From: Viola odorata
Taxonomy: Eukaryota; Streptophyta; Magnoliopsida; Malpighiales; Violaceae
Direction of reading: 5' to 3'
DNA: 64,000 nt
Assembly (NCBI GenBank): GCA_963691705.1
Contig: OY829537.1
Coordinates: 57,760,304 to 57,824,303, forward strand
In this document: in pieces, positions 38,601-50,477 of the stretch
Numbering within the stretch: the stretch's first letter is position 1
Layout: each line of letters starts with the position of its first letter
Made by a program: the position numbers and the translations under genes
The notes under the pieces: model-generated
The model's database searches: none
Told to the model about the DNA's origin: nothing
What the model saw: the letters and a program-made list of their open reading frames with translations, nothing else

Positions 38601-40567
38601 GGTCACGCCCGCGCATGTCATCTCTTAAGCGTTGTGAAGGGTCACGTCCCCATATCATGTTTTTAATGTTCTGTCTGGTCACGTCTGCACAGTCGTCATA
38701 TAATGTTGTGTCAGGTCACCTCCGCACATGTTGTCTGTTAAGCGTTGTGAAAGGTCACGTCCCCACATCGTGTTGTTAATGTTGTGTCTGGTCACGTCCA
38801 CACATGTCGTCTGATAATGTTATGTCTCGTCACATCCGTACATGTCATCTCTTAAGCATTGTGAAGGGTCACGTCCGCACAGTCGTCTGATAATATTGTA
38901 TCTGGTCAGTTCCGCACATGTTGTCTGTTAAGCGTTATGAAGGGTCACGTCCCCACATCGTGTTTTTAATGGTGTGTTTGGTCACGTCCGCACAGTCGTC
39001 TTATAATGTTGTGTCTGGTCATGTCTGCACATGTTGTCTGTCAAGCATTGTGAAGGGCCACGTCCCGACATCGTGTATTTAATGTTGTGTTTGGTCAGCT
39101 ACGCACATGTCGTCTGATAATGTTGTGTCTGGTCACGTCCGCACATGTTGTCTGTTAAGCGTTGTGAAGGGTCACGTCCCCACATCATGTTGTTAATGTT
39201 GTGTCAGGTCACGTCCACATATGTCGTCTGATAATGTTGTGTCTGGTCACGTCCGCACATGTCATATCTTAAGCGTTGTGAAAGGTCACGGCCCCACATC
39301 GTGTTGTTAATGTTGTGTCTGGTCACGTCCACACATGTCGTCTAATAATGTTGTGTCTGGTCACGTCCGCATATATCGTCTGTTAAGCGTTATGAAGGGT
39401 CAGGTCCCCACATCGTGTTTTTAATATTGTGTCTGGTCACGTCCGCACATGTCATCTCTTAAGCGTTGTGAAGGGTCACGCCCCCACCTCGTGTTATTAG
39501 TGTTGTGTCTGGTCACGTCCGCACAAGTCATCTCTTAAGCTTTGTGAAGGGTCACGTCCGTACAGTCGTCTGATAATGTTGTGTCTGGTCACTTCCGCAC
39601 ATGTTGTCTGTTAAGCGTTGTGAAGGGTCATGTCCCCACATTGTGTTTTTAATGTTGTGTCTCGTCACGTCCGCACAGTCGTCTGATAATGTTGTGTCTG
39701 GTCACTTCCGCACAAGTCATCTCTTAAGCTTTGTGAAGGGTCACGTCCGTACAGTCGTCTGATAATGTTGTGTCTGGTCACTTCCGCACATGTTGTCTGT
39801 TAAGCGTTGTGAAGGGTCACGTCCCCACATTGTGTTTTTAATGTTGTGTCTCGTCACGTCCGCACAGTCGTCTGATAATGTTGTGTCTGGTCACTTCCGC
39901 ACAAGTCATCTCTTAAGCTTTGTGAAGGGTCACGTCCGTACAGTCGTCTGATAATGTTGTGTCTGGTCACTTCCGCACATGTTGTCTGTTAAGCGTTGTG
40001 AAGGGTCACGTCCCCACATTGTGTTTTTAATGTTGTGTCTCGTCACGTCCGCACAGTCGTTTGATAATGTTGTGTCTGGTCACTTCTGCACAGTCGTCTG
40101 ATAATGTTGTGTCTGGTCACTTCCGCACATGTTGTCTGTTAAGCGTTGTGAAGGGTCACGTCCCCACATCATGTTGTTAATGTTGTGTCAGGTCACGTCC
40201 ACATATGTCGTCTGATAATGTTGTGTCTGGTCACGTCCGCACATGTCATCTCTTAAGCGTTGTGAAGGGTCACGCCCCCACCTCGTGTTATTAATGTTGT
40301 GTCTGGTCACGTTCCCACAGTCGTGTGACAAAGTTGTGTCTGGTCACGTCCGCACATGTTGTCTGTTAAGCGTTGTGAAGGGTCACGTCCCCACATCGTG
40401 TTTTTAAGGGTGTGTTTGGTCACGTCCGCACTGTCGTCTGATAATGTTGTGTCTGGTCACGTCCGCACATGTTGTCTGTTAAGCGTTGTGAAGGGTCACG
40501 TCCTCACATCGTGTTTTTAATGGTGTGTTTGGTCACGTCCGCACAGACGTCTGATAATGTTATTTCT
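38601..40567. repeat. Right array, 53-monomer-type block lacking one monomer (1,967 bp)
   Basis: Has the diagnostic bases of the long block: GTTCTGTCTGG (near 38670), GTTATGTCTCG (near 38820), GGGCCACGTCCC (near 39056) and ATTAGTGTTG (near 39496). It is 37 bp shorter than the 2,004-bp form because the ACAATCGTGTGATAAAG monomer after 39510 is missing. Confidence 0.85.
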
Positions 40568-41360
40568 GGTCACGCCCGCGCATGTCATCTCTTAAGCGTT
40601 GTGAAGGGTCACGTCCCCATATCATGTTTTTAATGTTGTGTCTGGTCACGTCTGCACAGTCGTCATATAATGTTGTGTCAGGTCACCTCCGCACATGTTG
40701 TCTGTTAAGCGTTGTGAAAGGTCACGTCCCCACATCGTGTTGTTAATGTTGTGTCTGGTCACGTCCACATATGTCGTCTGATAATGTTGTGTCTGGTCAC
40801 GTCCGCACATGTCATATCTTAAGCGTTGTGAAAGGTCACGGCCCCACATCGTGTTGTTAATGTTGTGTCTGGTCACTTCTGCACAGTCGTCTGATAATGT
40901 TGTGTCTGGTCACTTCCGCACATGTTGTCTGTTAAGCGTTGTGAAGGGTCACGTCCCCACATCATGTTGTTAATGTTGTGTCAGGTCACGTCCACATATG
41001 TCGTCTGATAATGTTGTGTCTGGTCACGTCCGCACATGTCATCTCTTAAGCGTTGTGAAGGGTCACGCCCCCACCTCGTGTTATTAATGTTGTGTCTGGT
41101 CACGTTCCCACAGTCGTGTGACAAAGTTGTGTCTGGTCACGTCCGCACATGTTGTCTGTTAAGCGTTGTGAAGGGTCACGTCCCCACATCGTGTTTTTAA
41201 GGGTGTGTTTGGTCACGTCCGCACAGTCGTCTGATAATGTTGTGTCTGGTCACGTCCGCACATGTTGTCTGTTAAGCGTTGTGAAGGGTCACGTCCTCAC
41301 ATCGTGTTTTTAATGGTGTGTTTGGTCACGTCCGCACAGACGTCTGATAATGTTATTTCT
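40568..41360. repeat. Truncated right-array block (793 bp)
   Basis: Starts like a short block, but after about 40740 jumps to the GTCCACATATG / CATATCTTAAGCG monomers and then at about 40866 to CACTTCTGCACAGTCG, the run that normally precedes a short block. Two in-register junctions remove most of the unit. Confidence 0.8.
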
Positions 41361-44300
41361 GGTCACGCCCGCGCATGTCATCTCTTAAGCGTTGTGAAGG
41401 GTCACGTCCCCATATCATGTTTTTAATGTTGTGTCTGGTCACGTCTGCACAGTCGTCATATAATGTTGTGTCAGGTCACCTCCGCACATGTTGTCTGTTA
41501 AGCGTTGTGAAAGGTCACGTCCCCACATCGTGTTGTTAATGTTGTGTCTGGTCACGTCCACACATGTCGTCTGATAATGTTGTGTCTCGTCACATCCGTA
41601 CATGTCATCTCTTAAGCATTGTGAAGGGTCACGTCCGCACAGTCGTCTGATAATATTGTATCTGGTCAGTTCCGCACATGTTGTCTGTTAAGCTTTGTGA
41701 AGGGTCACGTCCCCACATCGTGTTTTTAATGGTGTGTTTGGTCCCGTCCGCACAGTCGTCTTATAATGTTGTGTCTGGTCATGTCTGCACATGTTGTCTG
41801 TCAAGCATTGTGAAGGGTCACGTCCCGACATCGTGTATTTAATGTTGTGTTTGGTCAGCTACGCACATGTCGTCTGATAATGTTGTGTCTGGTCACGTCT
41901 GCACATGTTGTCTGTTAAGCGTTGTGAAGGGTCACGTCCCCACATCATGTTGTTAATGTTGTGTCAGGTCACGTCCACATATGTCGTCTGATAATGTTGT
42001 GTCTGGTCACGTCCGCACATGTCATATCTTAAGCGTTGTGAAAGGTCACGGCCCCACATCGTGTTGTTAATGTTGTGTCTGGTCACGTCCACACATGTCG
42101 TCTAATAATGTTGTGTCTGGTCACGTCCGCATATATCGTCTGTTAAGCGTTATGAAGGGTCAGGTCCCCACATCGTGTTTTTAATATTGTGTCTGGTCAC
42201 GTCCGCACATGTCATCTCTTAAGCGTTGTGAAGGGTCACGCCCCCACCTCGTGTTATTAATGTTGTGTCTGGTCACGTCCGCACAATCGTGTGATAAAGT
42301 TGTGTCTGGTCACGTCCGCACAAGTCATCTCTTAAGCTTTGTGAAGGGTCACGTCCGTACAGTCGTCTGATAATGTTGTGTCTGGTCACTTCCGCACATG
42401 TTGTCTGTTAAGCGTTGTGAAGGGTCATGTCCCCACATTGTGTTTTTAATGTTGTGTCTCGTCACGTCCGCACAGTCGTTTGATAATGTTGTGTCTGGTC
42501 ACTTCTGCACAGTCGTCTGATAATGTTGTGTCTGGTCACTTCCGCACATGTTGTCTGTCAAGCGTTGTGAAGGGTCACGTCCTCACATCGTGTTTTTAAT
42601 GGTGTGTTTGGTCACGTCCGCACAGACGTCTGATAATGTTATTTCTGGTCACGCCCGCGCATGTCATCTCTTAAGCGTTGTGAAGGGTCACGTCCCCATA
42701 TCATGTTTTTAATGTTCTGTCTGGTCACGTCTGCACAGTCGTCATATAATGTTGTGTCAGGTCACCTCCGCACATGTTGTCTGTTAAGCGTTGTGAAAGG
42801 TCACGTCCCCACATCGTGTTGTTAATGTTGTGTCTGGTCACGTCCACACATGTCGTCTGATAATGTTATGTCTCGTCACATCCGTACATGTCATCTCTTA
42901 AGCATTGTGAAGGGTCACGTCCGCACAGTCGTCTGATAATATTGTATCTGGTCAGTTCCGCACATGTTGTCTGTTAAGCGTTGTGAAGGGTCACGTCCCC
43001 ACATCGTGTTTTTAATGGTGTGTTTGGTCACGTCCGCACAGTCGTCTTATAATGTTGTGTCTGGTCATGTCTGCACATGTTGTCTGTCAAGCATTGTGAA
43101 GGGCCACGTCCCGACATCGTGTATTTAATGTTGTGTTTGGTCAGCTACGCACATGTCGTCTGATAATGTTGTGTCTGGTCACGTCCGCACATGTTGTCTG
43201 TTAAGCGTTGTGAAGGGTCACGTCCCCACATCATGTTGTTAATGTTGTGTCAGGTCACGTCCACATATGTCGTCTGATAATGTTGTGTCTGGTCACGTCC
43301 GCACATGTCATATCTTAAGCGTTGTGAAAGGTCACGGCCCCACATCGTGTTGTTAATGTTGTGTCTGGTCACGTCCACACATGTCGTCTAATAATGTTGT
43401 GTCTGGTCACGTCCGCATATATCGTCTGTTAAGCGTTATGAAGGGTCAGGTCCCCACATCGTGTTTTTAATATTGTGTCTGGTCACGTCCGCACATGTCA
43501 TCTCTTAAGCGTTGTGAAGGGTCACGCCCCCACCTCGTGTTATTAGTGTTGTGTCTGGTCACGTCCGCACAATCGTGTGATAAAGTTGTGTCTGGTCACG
43601 TCCGCACAAGTCATCTCTTAAGCTTTGTGAAGGGTCACGTCCGTACAGTCGTCTGATAATGTTGTGTCTGGTCACTTCCGCACATGTTGTCTGTTAAGCG
43701 TTGTGAAGGGTCATGTCCCCACATTGTGTTTTTAATGTTGTGTCTCGTCACGTCCGCACAGTCGTCTGATAATGTTGTGTCTGGTCACTTCCGCACAAGT
43801 CATCTCTTAAGCTTTGTGAAGGGTCACGTCCGTACAGTCGTCTGATAATGTTGTGTCTGGTCACTTCCGCACATGTTGTCTGTTAAGCGTTGTGAAGGGT
43901 CACGTCCCCACATTGTGTTTTTAATGTTGTGTCTCGTCACGTCCGCACAGTCGTCTGATAATGTTGTGTCTGGTCACTTCCGCACAAGTCATCTCTTAAG
44001 CTTTGTGAAGGGTCACGTCCGTACAGTCGTCTGATAATGTTGTGTCTGGTCACTTCCGCACATGTTGTCTGTTAAGCGTTGTGAAGGGTCACGTCCCCAC
44101 ATTGTGTTTTTAATGTTGTGTCTCGTCACGTCCGCACAGTCGTTTGATAATGTTGTGTCTGGTCACTTCTGCACAGTCGTCTGATAATGTTGTGTCTGGT
44201 CACTTCCGCACATGTTGTCTGTTAAGCGTTGTGAAGGGTCACGTCCCCACATCATGTTGTTAATGTTGTGTCAGGTCACGTCCACATATGTCGTCTGATA

Positions 44301-44650
44301 ATGTTGTGTCTGGTCACGTCCGCACATGTCATCTCTTAAGCGTTGTGAAGGGTCACGCCCCCACCTCGTGTTATTAATGTTGTGTCTGGTCACGTTCCCA
44401 CAGTCGTGTGACAAAGTTGTGTCTGGTCACGTCCGCACATGTTGTCTGTTAAGCGTTGTGAAGGGTCACGTCCCCACATCGTGTTTTTAAGGGTGTGTTT
44501 GGTCACGTCCGCACAGTCGTCTGATAATGTTGTGTCTGGTCACGTCCGCACATGTTGTCTGTTAAGCGTTGTGAAGGGTCACGTCCTCACATCGTGTTTT
44601 TAATGGTGTGTTTGGTCACGTCCGCACAGACGTCTGATAATGTTATTTCT
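41361..44650. repeat. Right-array 3,290-bp HOR copy
   Basis: Short block 41361-42646 (1,286 bp) plus long block 42647-44650 (2,004 bp). It is one base shorter than the later copies because a C monomer reads CGTGTTTTTAAGGG (near 44479) where later copies read CGTGTGTTTTAAGGG. It is otherwise the same 87-monomer order. Confidence 0.9.
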
Positions 44651-47222
44651 GGTCACGCCCGCGCATGTCATCTCTTAAGCGTTGTGAAGGGTCACGTCCC
44701 CATATCATGTTTTTAATGTTGTGTCTGGTCACGTCTGCACAGTCGTCATATAATGTTGTGTCAGGTCACCTCCGCACATGTTGTCTGTTAAGCGTTGTGA
44801 AAGGTCACGTCCCCACATCGTGTTGTTAATGTTGTGTCTGGTCACGTCCACACATGTCGTCTGATAATGTTGTGTCTCGTCACATCCGTACATGTCATCT
44901 CTTAAGCATTGTGAAGGGTCACGTCCGCACAGTCGTCTGATAATATTGTATCTGGTCAGTTCCGCACATGTTGTCTGTTAAGCGTTGTGAAGGGTCACGT
45001 CCCCACATCGTGTTTTTAATGGTGTGTTTGGTCCCGTCCGCACAGTCGTCTTATAATGTTGTGTCTGGTCATGTCTGCACATGTTGTCTGTCAAGCATTG
45101 TGAAGGGTCACGTCCCGACATCGTGTATTTAATGTTGTGTTTGGTCAGCTACGCACATGTCGTCTGATAATGTTGTGTCTGGTCACGTCTGCACATGTTG
45201 TCTGTTAAGCGTTGTGAAGGGTCACGTCCCCACATCATGTTGTTAATGTTGTGTCAGGTCACGTCCACATATGTCGTCTGATAATGTTGTGTCTGGTCAC
45301 GTCCGCACATGTCATATCTTAAGCGTTGTGAAAGGTCACGGCCCCACATCGTGTTGTTAATGTTGTGTCTGGTCACGTCCACACATGTCGTCTAATAATG
45401 TTGTGTCTGGTCACGTCCGCATATATCGTCTGTTAAGCGTTATGAAGGGTCAGGTCCCCACATCGTGTTTTTAATATTGTGTCTGGTCACGTCCGCACAT
45501 GTCATCTCTTAAGCGTTGTGAAGGGTCACGCCCCCACCTCGTGTTATTAATGTTGTGTCTGGTCACGTCCGCACAATCGTGTGATAAAGTTGTGTCTGGT
45601 CACGTCCGCACAAGTCATCTCTTAAGCTTTGTGAAGGGTCACGTCCGTACAGTCGTCTGATAATGTTGTGTCTGGTCACTTCCGCACATGTTGTCTGTTA
45701 AGCGTTGTGAAGGGTCATGTCCCCACATTGTGTTTTTAATGTTGTGTCTCGTCACGTCCGCACAGTCGTTTGATAATGTTGTGTCTGGTCACTTCTGCAC
45801 AGTCGTCTGATAATGTTGTGTCTGGTCACTTCCGCACATGTTGTCTGTCAAGCGTTGTGAAGGGTCACGTCCTCACATCGTGTTTTTAATGGTGTGTTTG
45901 GTCACGTCCGCACAGACGTCTGATAATGTTATTTCTGGTCACGCCCGCGCATGTCATCTCTTAAGCGTTGTGAAGGGTCACGTCCCCATATCATGTTTTT
46001 AATGTTGTGTCTGGTCACGTCTGCACAGTCGTCATATAATGTTGTGTCAGGTCACCTCCGCACATGTTGTCTGTTAAGCGTTGTGAAAGGTCACGTCCCC
46101 ACATCGTGTTGTTAATGTTGTGTCTGGTCACGTCCACACATGTCGTCTGATAATGTTGTGTCTCGTCACATCCGTACATGTCATCTCTTAAGCATTGTGA
46201 AGGGTCACGTCCGCACAGTCGTCTGATAATATTGTATCTGGTCAGTTCCGCACATGTTGTCTGTTAAGCGTTGTGAAGGGTCACGTCCCCACATCGTGTT
46301 TTTAATGGTGTGTTTGGTCCCGTCCGCACAGTCGTCTTATAATGTTGTGTCTGGTCATGTCTGCACATGTTGTCTGTCAAGCATTGTGAAGGGTCACGTC
46401 CCGACATCGTGTATTTAATGTTGTGTTTGGTCAGCTACGCACATGTCGTCTGATAATGTTGTGTCTGGTCACGTCTGCACATGTTGTCTGTTAAGCGTTG
46501 TGAAGGGTCACGTCCCCACATCATGTTGTTAATGTTGTGTCAGGTCACGTCCACATATGTCGTCTGATAATGTTGTGTCTGGTCACGTCCGCACATGTCA
46601 TATCTTAAGCGTTGTGAAAGGTCACGGCCCCACATCGTGTTGTTAATGTTGTGTCTGGTCACGTCCACACATGTCGTCTAATAATGTTGTGTCTGGTCAC
46701 GTCCGCATATATCGTCTGTTAAGCGTTATGAAGGGTCAGGTCCCCACATCGTGTTTTTAATATTGTGTCTGGTCACGTCCGCACATGTCATCTCTTAAGC
46801 GTTGTGAAGGGTCACGCCCCCACCTCGTGTTATTAATGTTGTGTCTGGTCACGTCCGCACAATCGTGTGATAAAGTTGTGTCTGGTCACGTCCGCACAAG
46901 TCATCTCTTAAGCTTTGTGAAGGGTCACGTCCGTACAGTCGTCTGATAATGTTGTGTCTGGTCACTTCCGCACATGTTGTCTGTTAAGCGTTGTGAAGGG
47001 TCATGTCCCCACATTGTGTTTTTAATGTTGTGTCTCGTCACGTCCGCACAGTCGTTTGATAATGTTGTGTCTGGTCACTTCTGCACAGTCGTCTGATAAT
47101 GTTGTGTCTGGTCACTTCCGCACATGTTGTCTGTCAAGCGTTGTGAAGGGTCACGTCCTCACATCGTGTTTTTAATGGTGTGTTTGGTCACGTCCGCACA
47201 GACGTCTGATAATGTTATTTCT
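44651..47222. repeat. Two short blocks in a row (2 x 1,286 bp)
   Basis: Blocks 44651-45936 and 45937-47222 both carry the short-block bases (GTTGTGTCTCGTCAC and GGTCCCGTCCGC, near 45032 and 46317). The normal order is short then long, so one short block has been duplicated by exchange in register. Confidence 0.88.
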
Positions 47223-50200
47223 GGTCACGCCCGCGCATGTCATCTCTTAAGCGTTGTGAAGGGTCACGTCCCCATATCATGTTTTTAATGTTCTGTCTGG
47301 TCACGTCTGCACAGTCGTCATATAATGTTGTGTCAGGTCACCTCCGCACATGTTGTCTGTTAAGCGTTGTGAAAGGTCACGTCCCCACATCGTGTTGTTA
47401 ATGTTGTGTCTGGTCACGTCCACACATGTCGTCTGATAATGTTATGTCTCGTCACATCCGTACATGTCATCTCTTAAGCATTGTGAAGGGTCACGTCCGC
47501 ACAGTCGTCTGATAATATTGTATCTGGTCAGTTCCGCACATGTTGTCTGTTAAGCGTTGTGAAGGGTCACGTCCCCACATCGTGTTTTTAATGGTGTGTT
47601 TGGTCACGTCCGCACAGTCGTCTTATAATGTTGTGTCTGGTCATGTCTGCACATGTTGTCTGTCAAGCATTGTGAAGGGCCACGTCCCGACATCGTGTAT
47701 TTAATGTTGTGTTTGGTCAGCTACGCACATGTCGTCTGATAATGTTGTGTCTGGTCACGTCCGCACATGTTGTCTGTTAAGCGTTGTGAAGGGTCACGTC
47801 CCCACATCATGTTGTTAATGTTGTGTCAGGTCACGTCCACATATGTCGTCTGATAATGTTGTGTCTGGTCACGTCCGCACATGTCATATCTTAAGCGTTG
47901 TGAAAGGTCACGGCCCCACATCGTGTTGTTAATGTTGTGTCTGGTCACGTCCACACATGTCGTCTAATAATGTTGTGTCTGGTCACGTCTGCATATATCG
48001 TCTGTTAAGCGTTATGAAGGGTCAGGTCACCACATCGTGTTTTTAATATTGTGTCTGGTCACGTCCGCACATGTCATCTCTTAAGCGTTGTGAAGGGTCA
48101 CGCCCCCACCTCGTGTTATTAGTGTTGTGTCTGGTCACGTCCGCACAATCGTGTGATAAAGTTGTGTCTGGTCACGTCCGCACAAGTCATCTCTTAAGCT
48201 TTGTGAAGGGTCACGTCCGTACAGTCGTCTGATAATGTTGTGTCTGGTCACTTCCGCACATGTTGTCTGTTAAGCGTTGTGAAGGGTCATGTCCCCACAT
48301 TGTGTTTTTAATGTTGTGTCTCGTCACGTCCGCACAGTCGTCTGATAATGTTGTGTCTGGTCACTTCCGCACAAGTCATCTCTTAAGCTTTGTGAAGGGT
48401 CACGTCCGTACAGTCGTCTGATAATGTTGTGTCTGGTCACTTCCGCACAAGTCATCTCTTAAGCTTTGTGAAGGGTCACGTCCGCACAGTCGTCTGATAA
48501 TATTGTATCTGGTCAGTTCCGCACATGTTGTCTGTTAAGCGTTGTGAAGGGTCACGTCCCCACATCGTGTTTTTAATGGTGTGTTTGGTCCCGTCCGCAC
48601 AGTCGTCTTATAATGTTGTGTCTGGTCATGTCTGCACATGTTGTCTGTCAAGCATTGTGAAGGGTCACGTCCCGACATCGTGTATTTAATGTTGTGTTTG
48701 GTCAGCTACGCACATGTCGTCTGATAATGTTGTGTCTGGTCACGTCTGCACATGTTGTCTGTTAAGCGTTGTGAAGGGTCACGTCCCCACATCATGTTGT
48801 TAATGTTGTGTCAGGTCACGTCCACATATGTCGTCTGATAATGTTGTGTCTGGTCACGTCCGCACATGTCATATCTTAAGCGTTGTGAAAGGTCACGGCC
48901 CCACATCGTGTTGTTAATGTTGTGTCTGGTCACGTCCACACATGTCGTCTAATAATGTTGTGTCTGGTCACGTCCGCATATATCGTCTGTTAAGCGTTAT
49001 GAAGGGTCAGGTCCCCACATCGTGTTTTTAATATTGTGTCTGGTCACGTCCGCACATGTCATCTCTTAAGCGTTGTGAAGGGTCACGCCCCCACCTCGTG
49101 TTATTAATGTTGTGTCTGGTCACGTCCGCACAATCGTGTGATAAAGTTGTGTCTGGTCACGTCCGCACAAGTCATCTCTTAAGCTTTGTGAAGGGTCACG
49201 TCCGTACAGTCGTCTGATAATGTTGTGTCTGGTCACTTCCGCACATGTTGTCTGTTAAGCGTTGTGAAGGGTCATGTCCCCACATTGTGTTTTTAATGTT
49301 GTGTCTCGTCACGTCCGCACAGTCGTTTGATAATGTTGTGTCTGGTCACTTCTGCACAGTCGTCTGATAATGTTGTGTCTGGTCACTTCCGCACATGTTG
49401 TCTGTCAAGCGTTGTGAAGGGTCACGTCCTCACATCGTGTTTTTAATGGTGTGTTTGGTCACGTCCGCACAGACGTCTGATAATGTTATTTCTGGTCACG
49501 CCCGCGCATGTCATCTCTTAAGCGTTGTGAAGGGTCACGTCCCCATATCATGTTTTTAATGTTCTGTCTGGTCACGTCTGCACAGTCGTCATATAATGTT
49601 GTGTCAGGTCACCTCCGCACATGTTGTCTGTTAAGCGTTGTGAAAGGTCACGTCCCCACATCGTGTTGTTAATGTTGTGTCTGGTCACGTCCACACATGT
49701 CGTCTGATAATGTTATGTCTCGTCACATCCGTACATGTCATCTCTTAAGCATTGTGAAGGGTCACGTCCGCACAGTCGTCTGATAATATTGTATCTGGTC
49801 AGTTCCGCATATGTTGTCTGTTAAGCGTTGTGAAGGGTCACGTCCCCACATCGTGTTTTTAATGGTGTGTTTGGTCACGTCCGCACAGTCGTCTTATAAT
49901 GTTGTGTCTGGTCATGTCTGCACATGTTGTCTGTCAAGCATTGTGAAGGGCCACGTCCCGACATCGTGTATTTAATGTTGTGTTTGGTCAGCTACGCACA
50001 TGTCGTCTGATAATGTTGTGTCTGGTCACGTCCGCACATGTTGTCTGTTAAGCGTTGTGAAGGGTCACGTCCCCACATCATGTTGTTAATGTTGTGTCAG
50101 GTCACGTCCACATATGTCGTCTGATAATGTTGTGTCTGGTCACGTCCGCACATGTCATCTCTTAAGCGTTGTGAAGGGTCACGCCCCCACCTCGTGTTAT

Positions 50201-50477
50201 TAATGTTGTGTCTGGTCACGTTCCCACAGTCGTGTGACAAAGTTGTGTCTGGTCACGTCCGCACATGTTGTCTGTTAAGCGTTGTGAAGGGTCACGTCCC
50301 CACATCGTGTGTTTTAAGGGTGTGTTTGGTCACGTCCGCACAGTCGTCTGATAATGTTGTGTCTGGTCACGTCCGCACATGTTGTCTGTTAAGCGTTGTG
50401 AAGGGTCACGTCCTCACATCGTGTTTTTAATGGTGTGTTTGGTCACGTCCGCACAGACGTCTGATAATGTTATTTCT
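47223..50477. repeat. Rearranged HORs with two ~1,020-bp deletions
   Basis: A long block starts at 47223 and switches at 48451-48500 into the interior of a short block (B monomer CTTAAGCTTTGTGAAG followed by ATAATATTGTATCTGG). The next long block starts at 49494 and is cut to 984 bp by a switch at about 50080-50158. The distances 2,271 and 984 are each about 1,020 bp less than the regular 3,291 and 2,005. Confidence 0.88.

Noticed and set aside
50152..50430. A 92-codon plus-strand frame repeated every 3,291 bp (50152, 53443, 56734, 60025, 63316)
   Set aside because: Its conservation is that of the whole HOR, including non-coding positions. It is opened by the one-base insertion in the GTGTGTTTTAAGGG monomer. 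Nothing suggests a protein.
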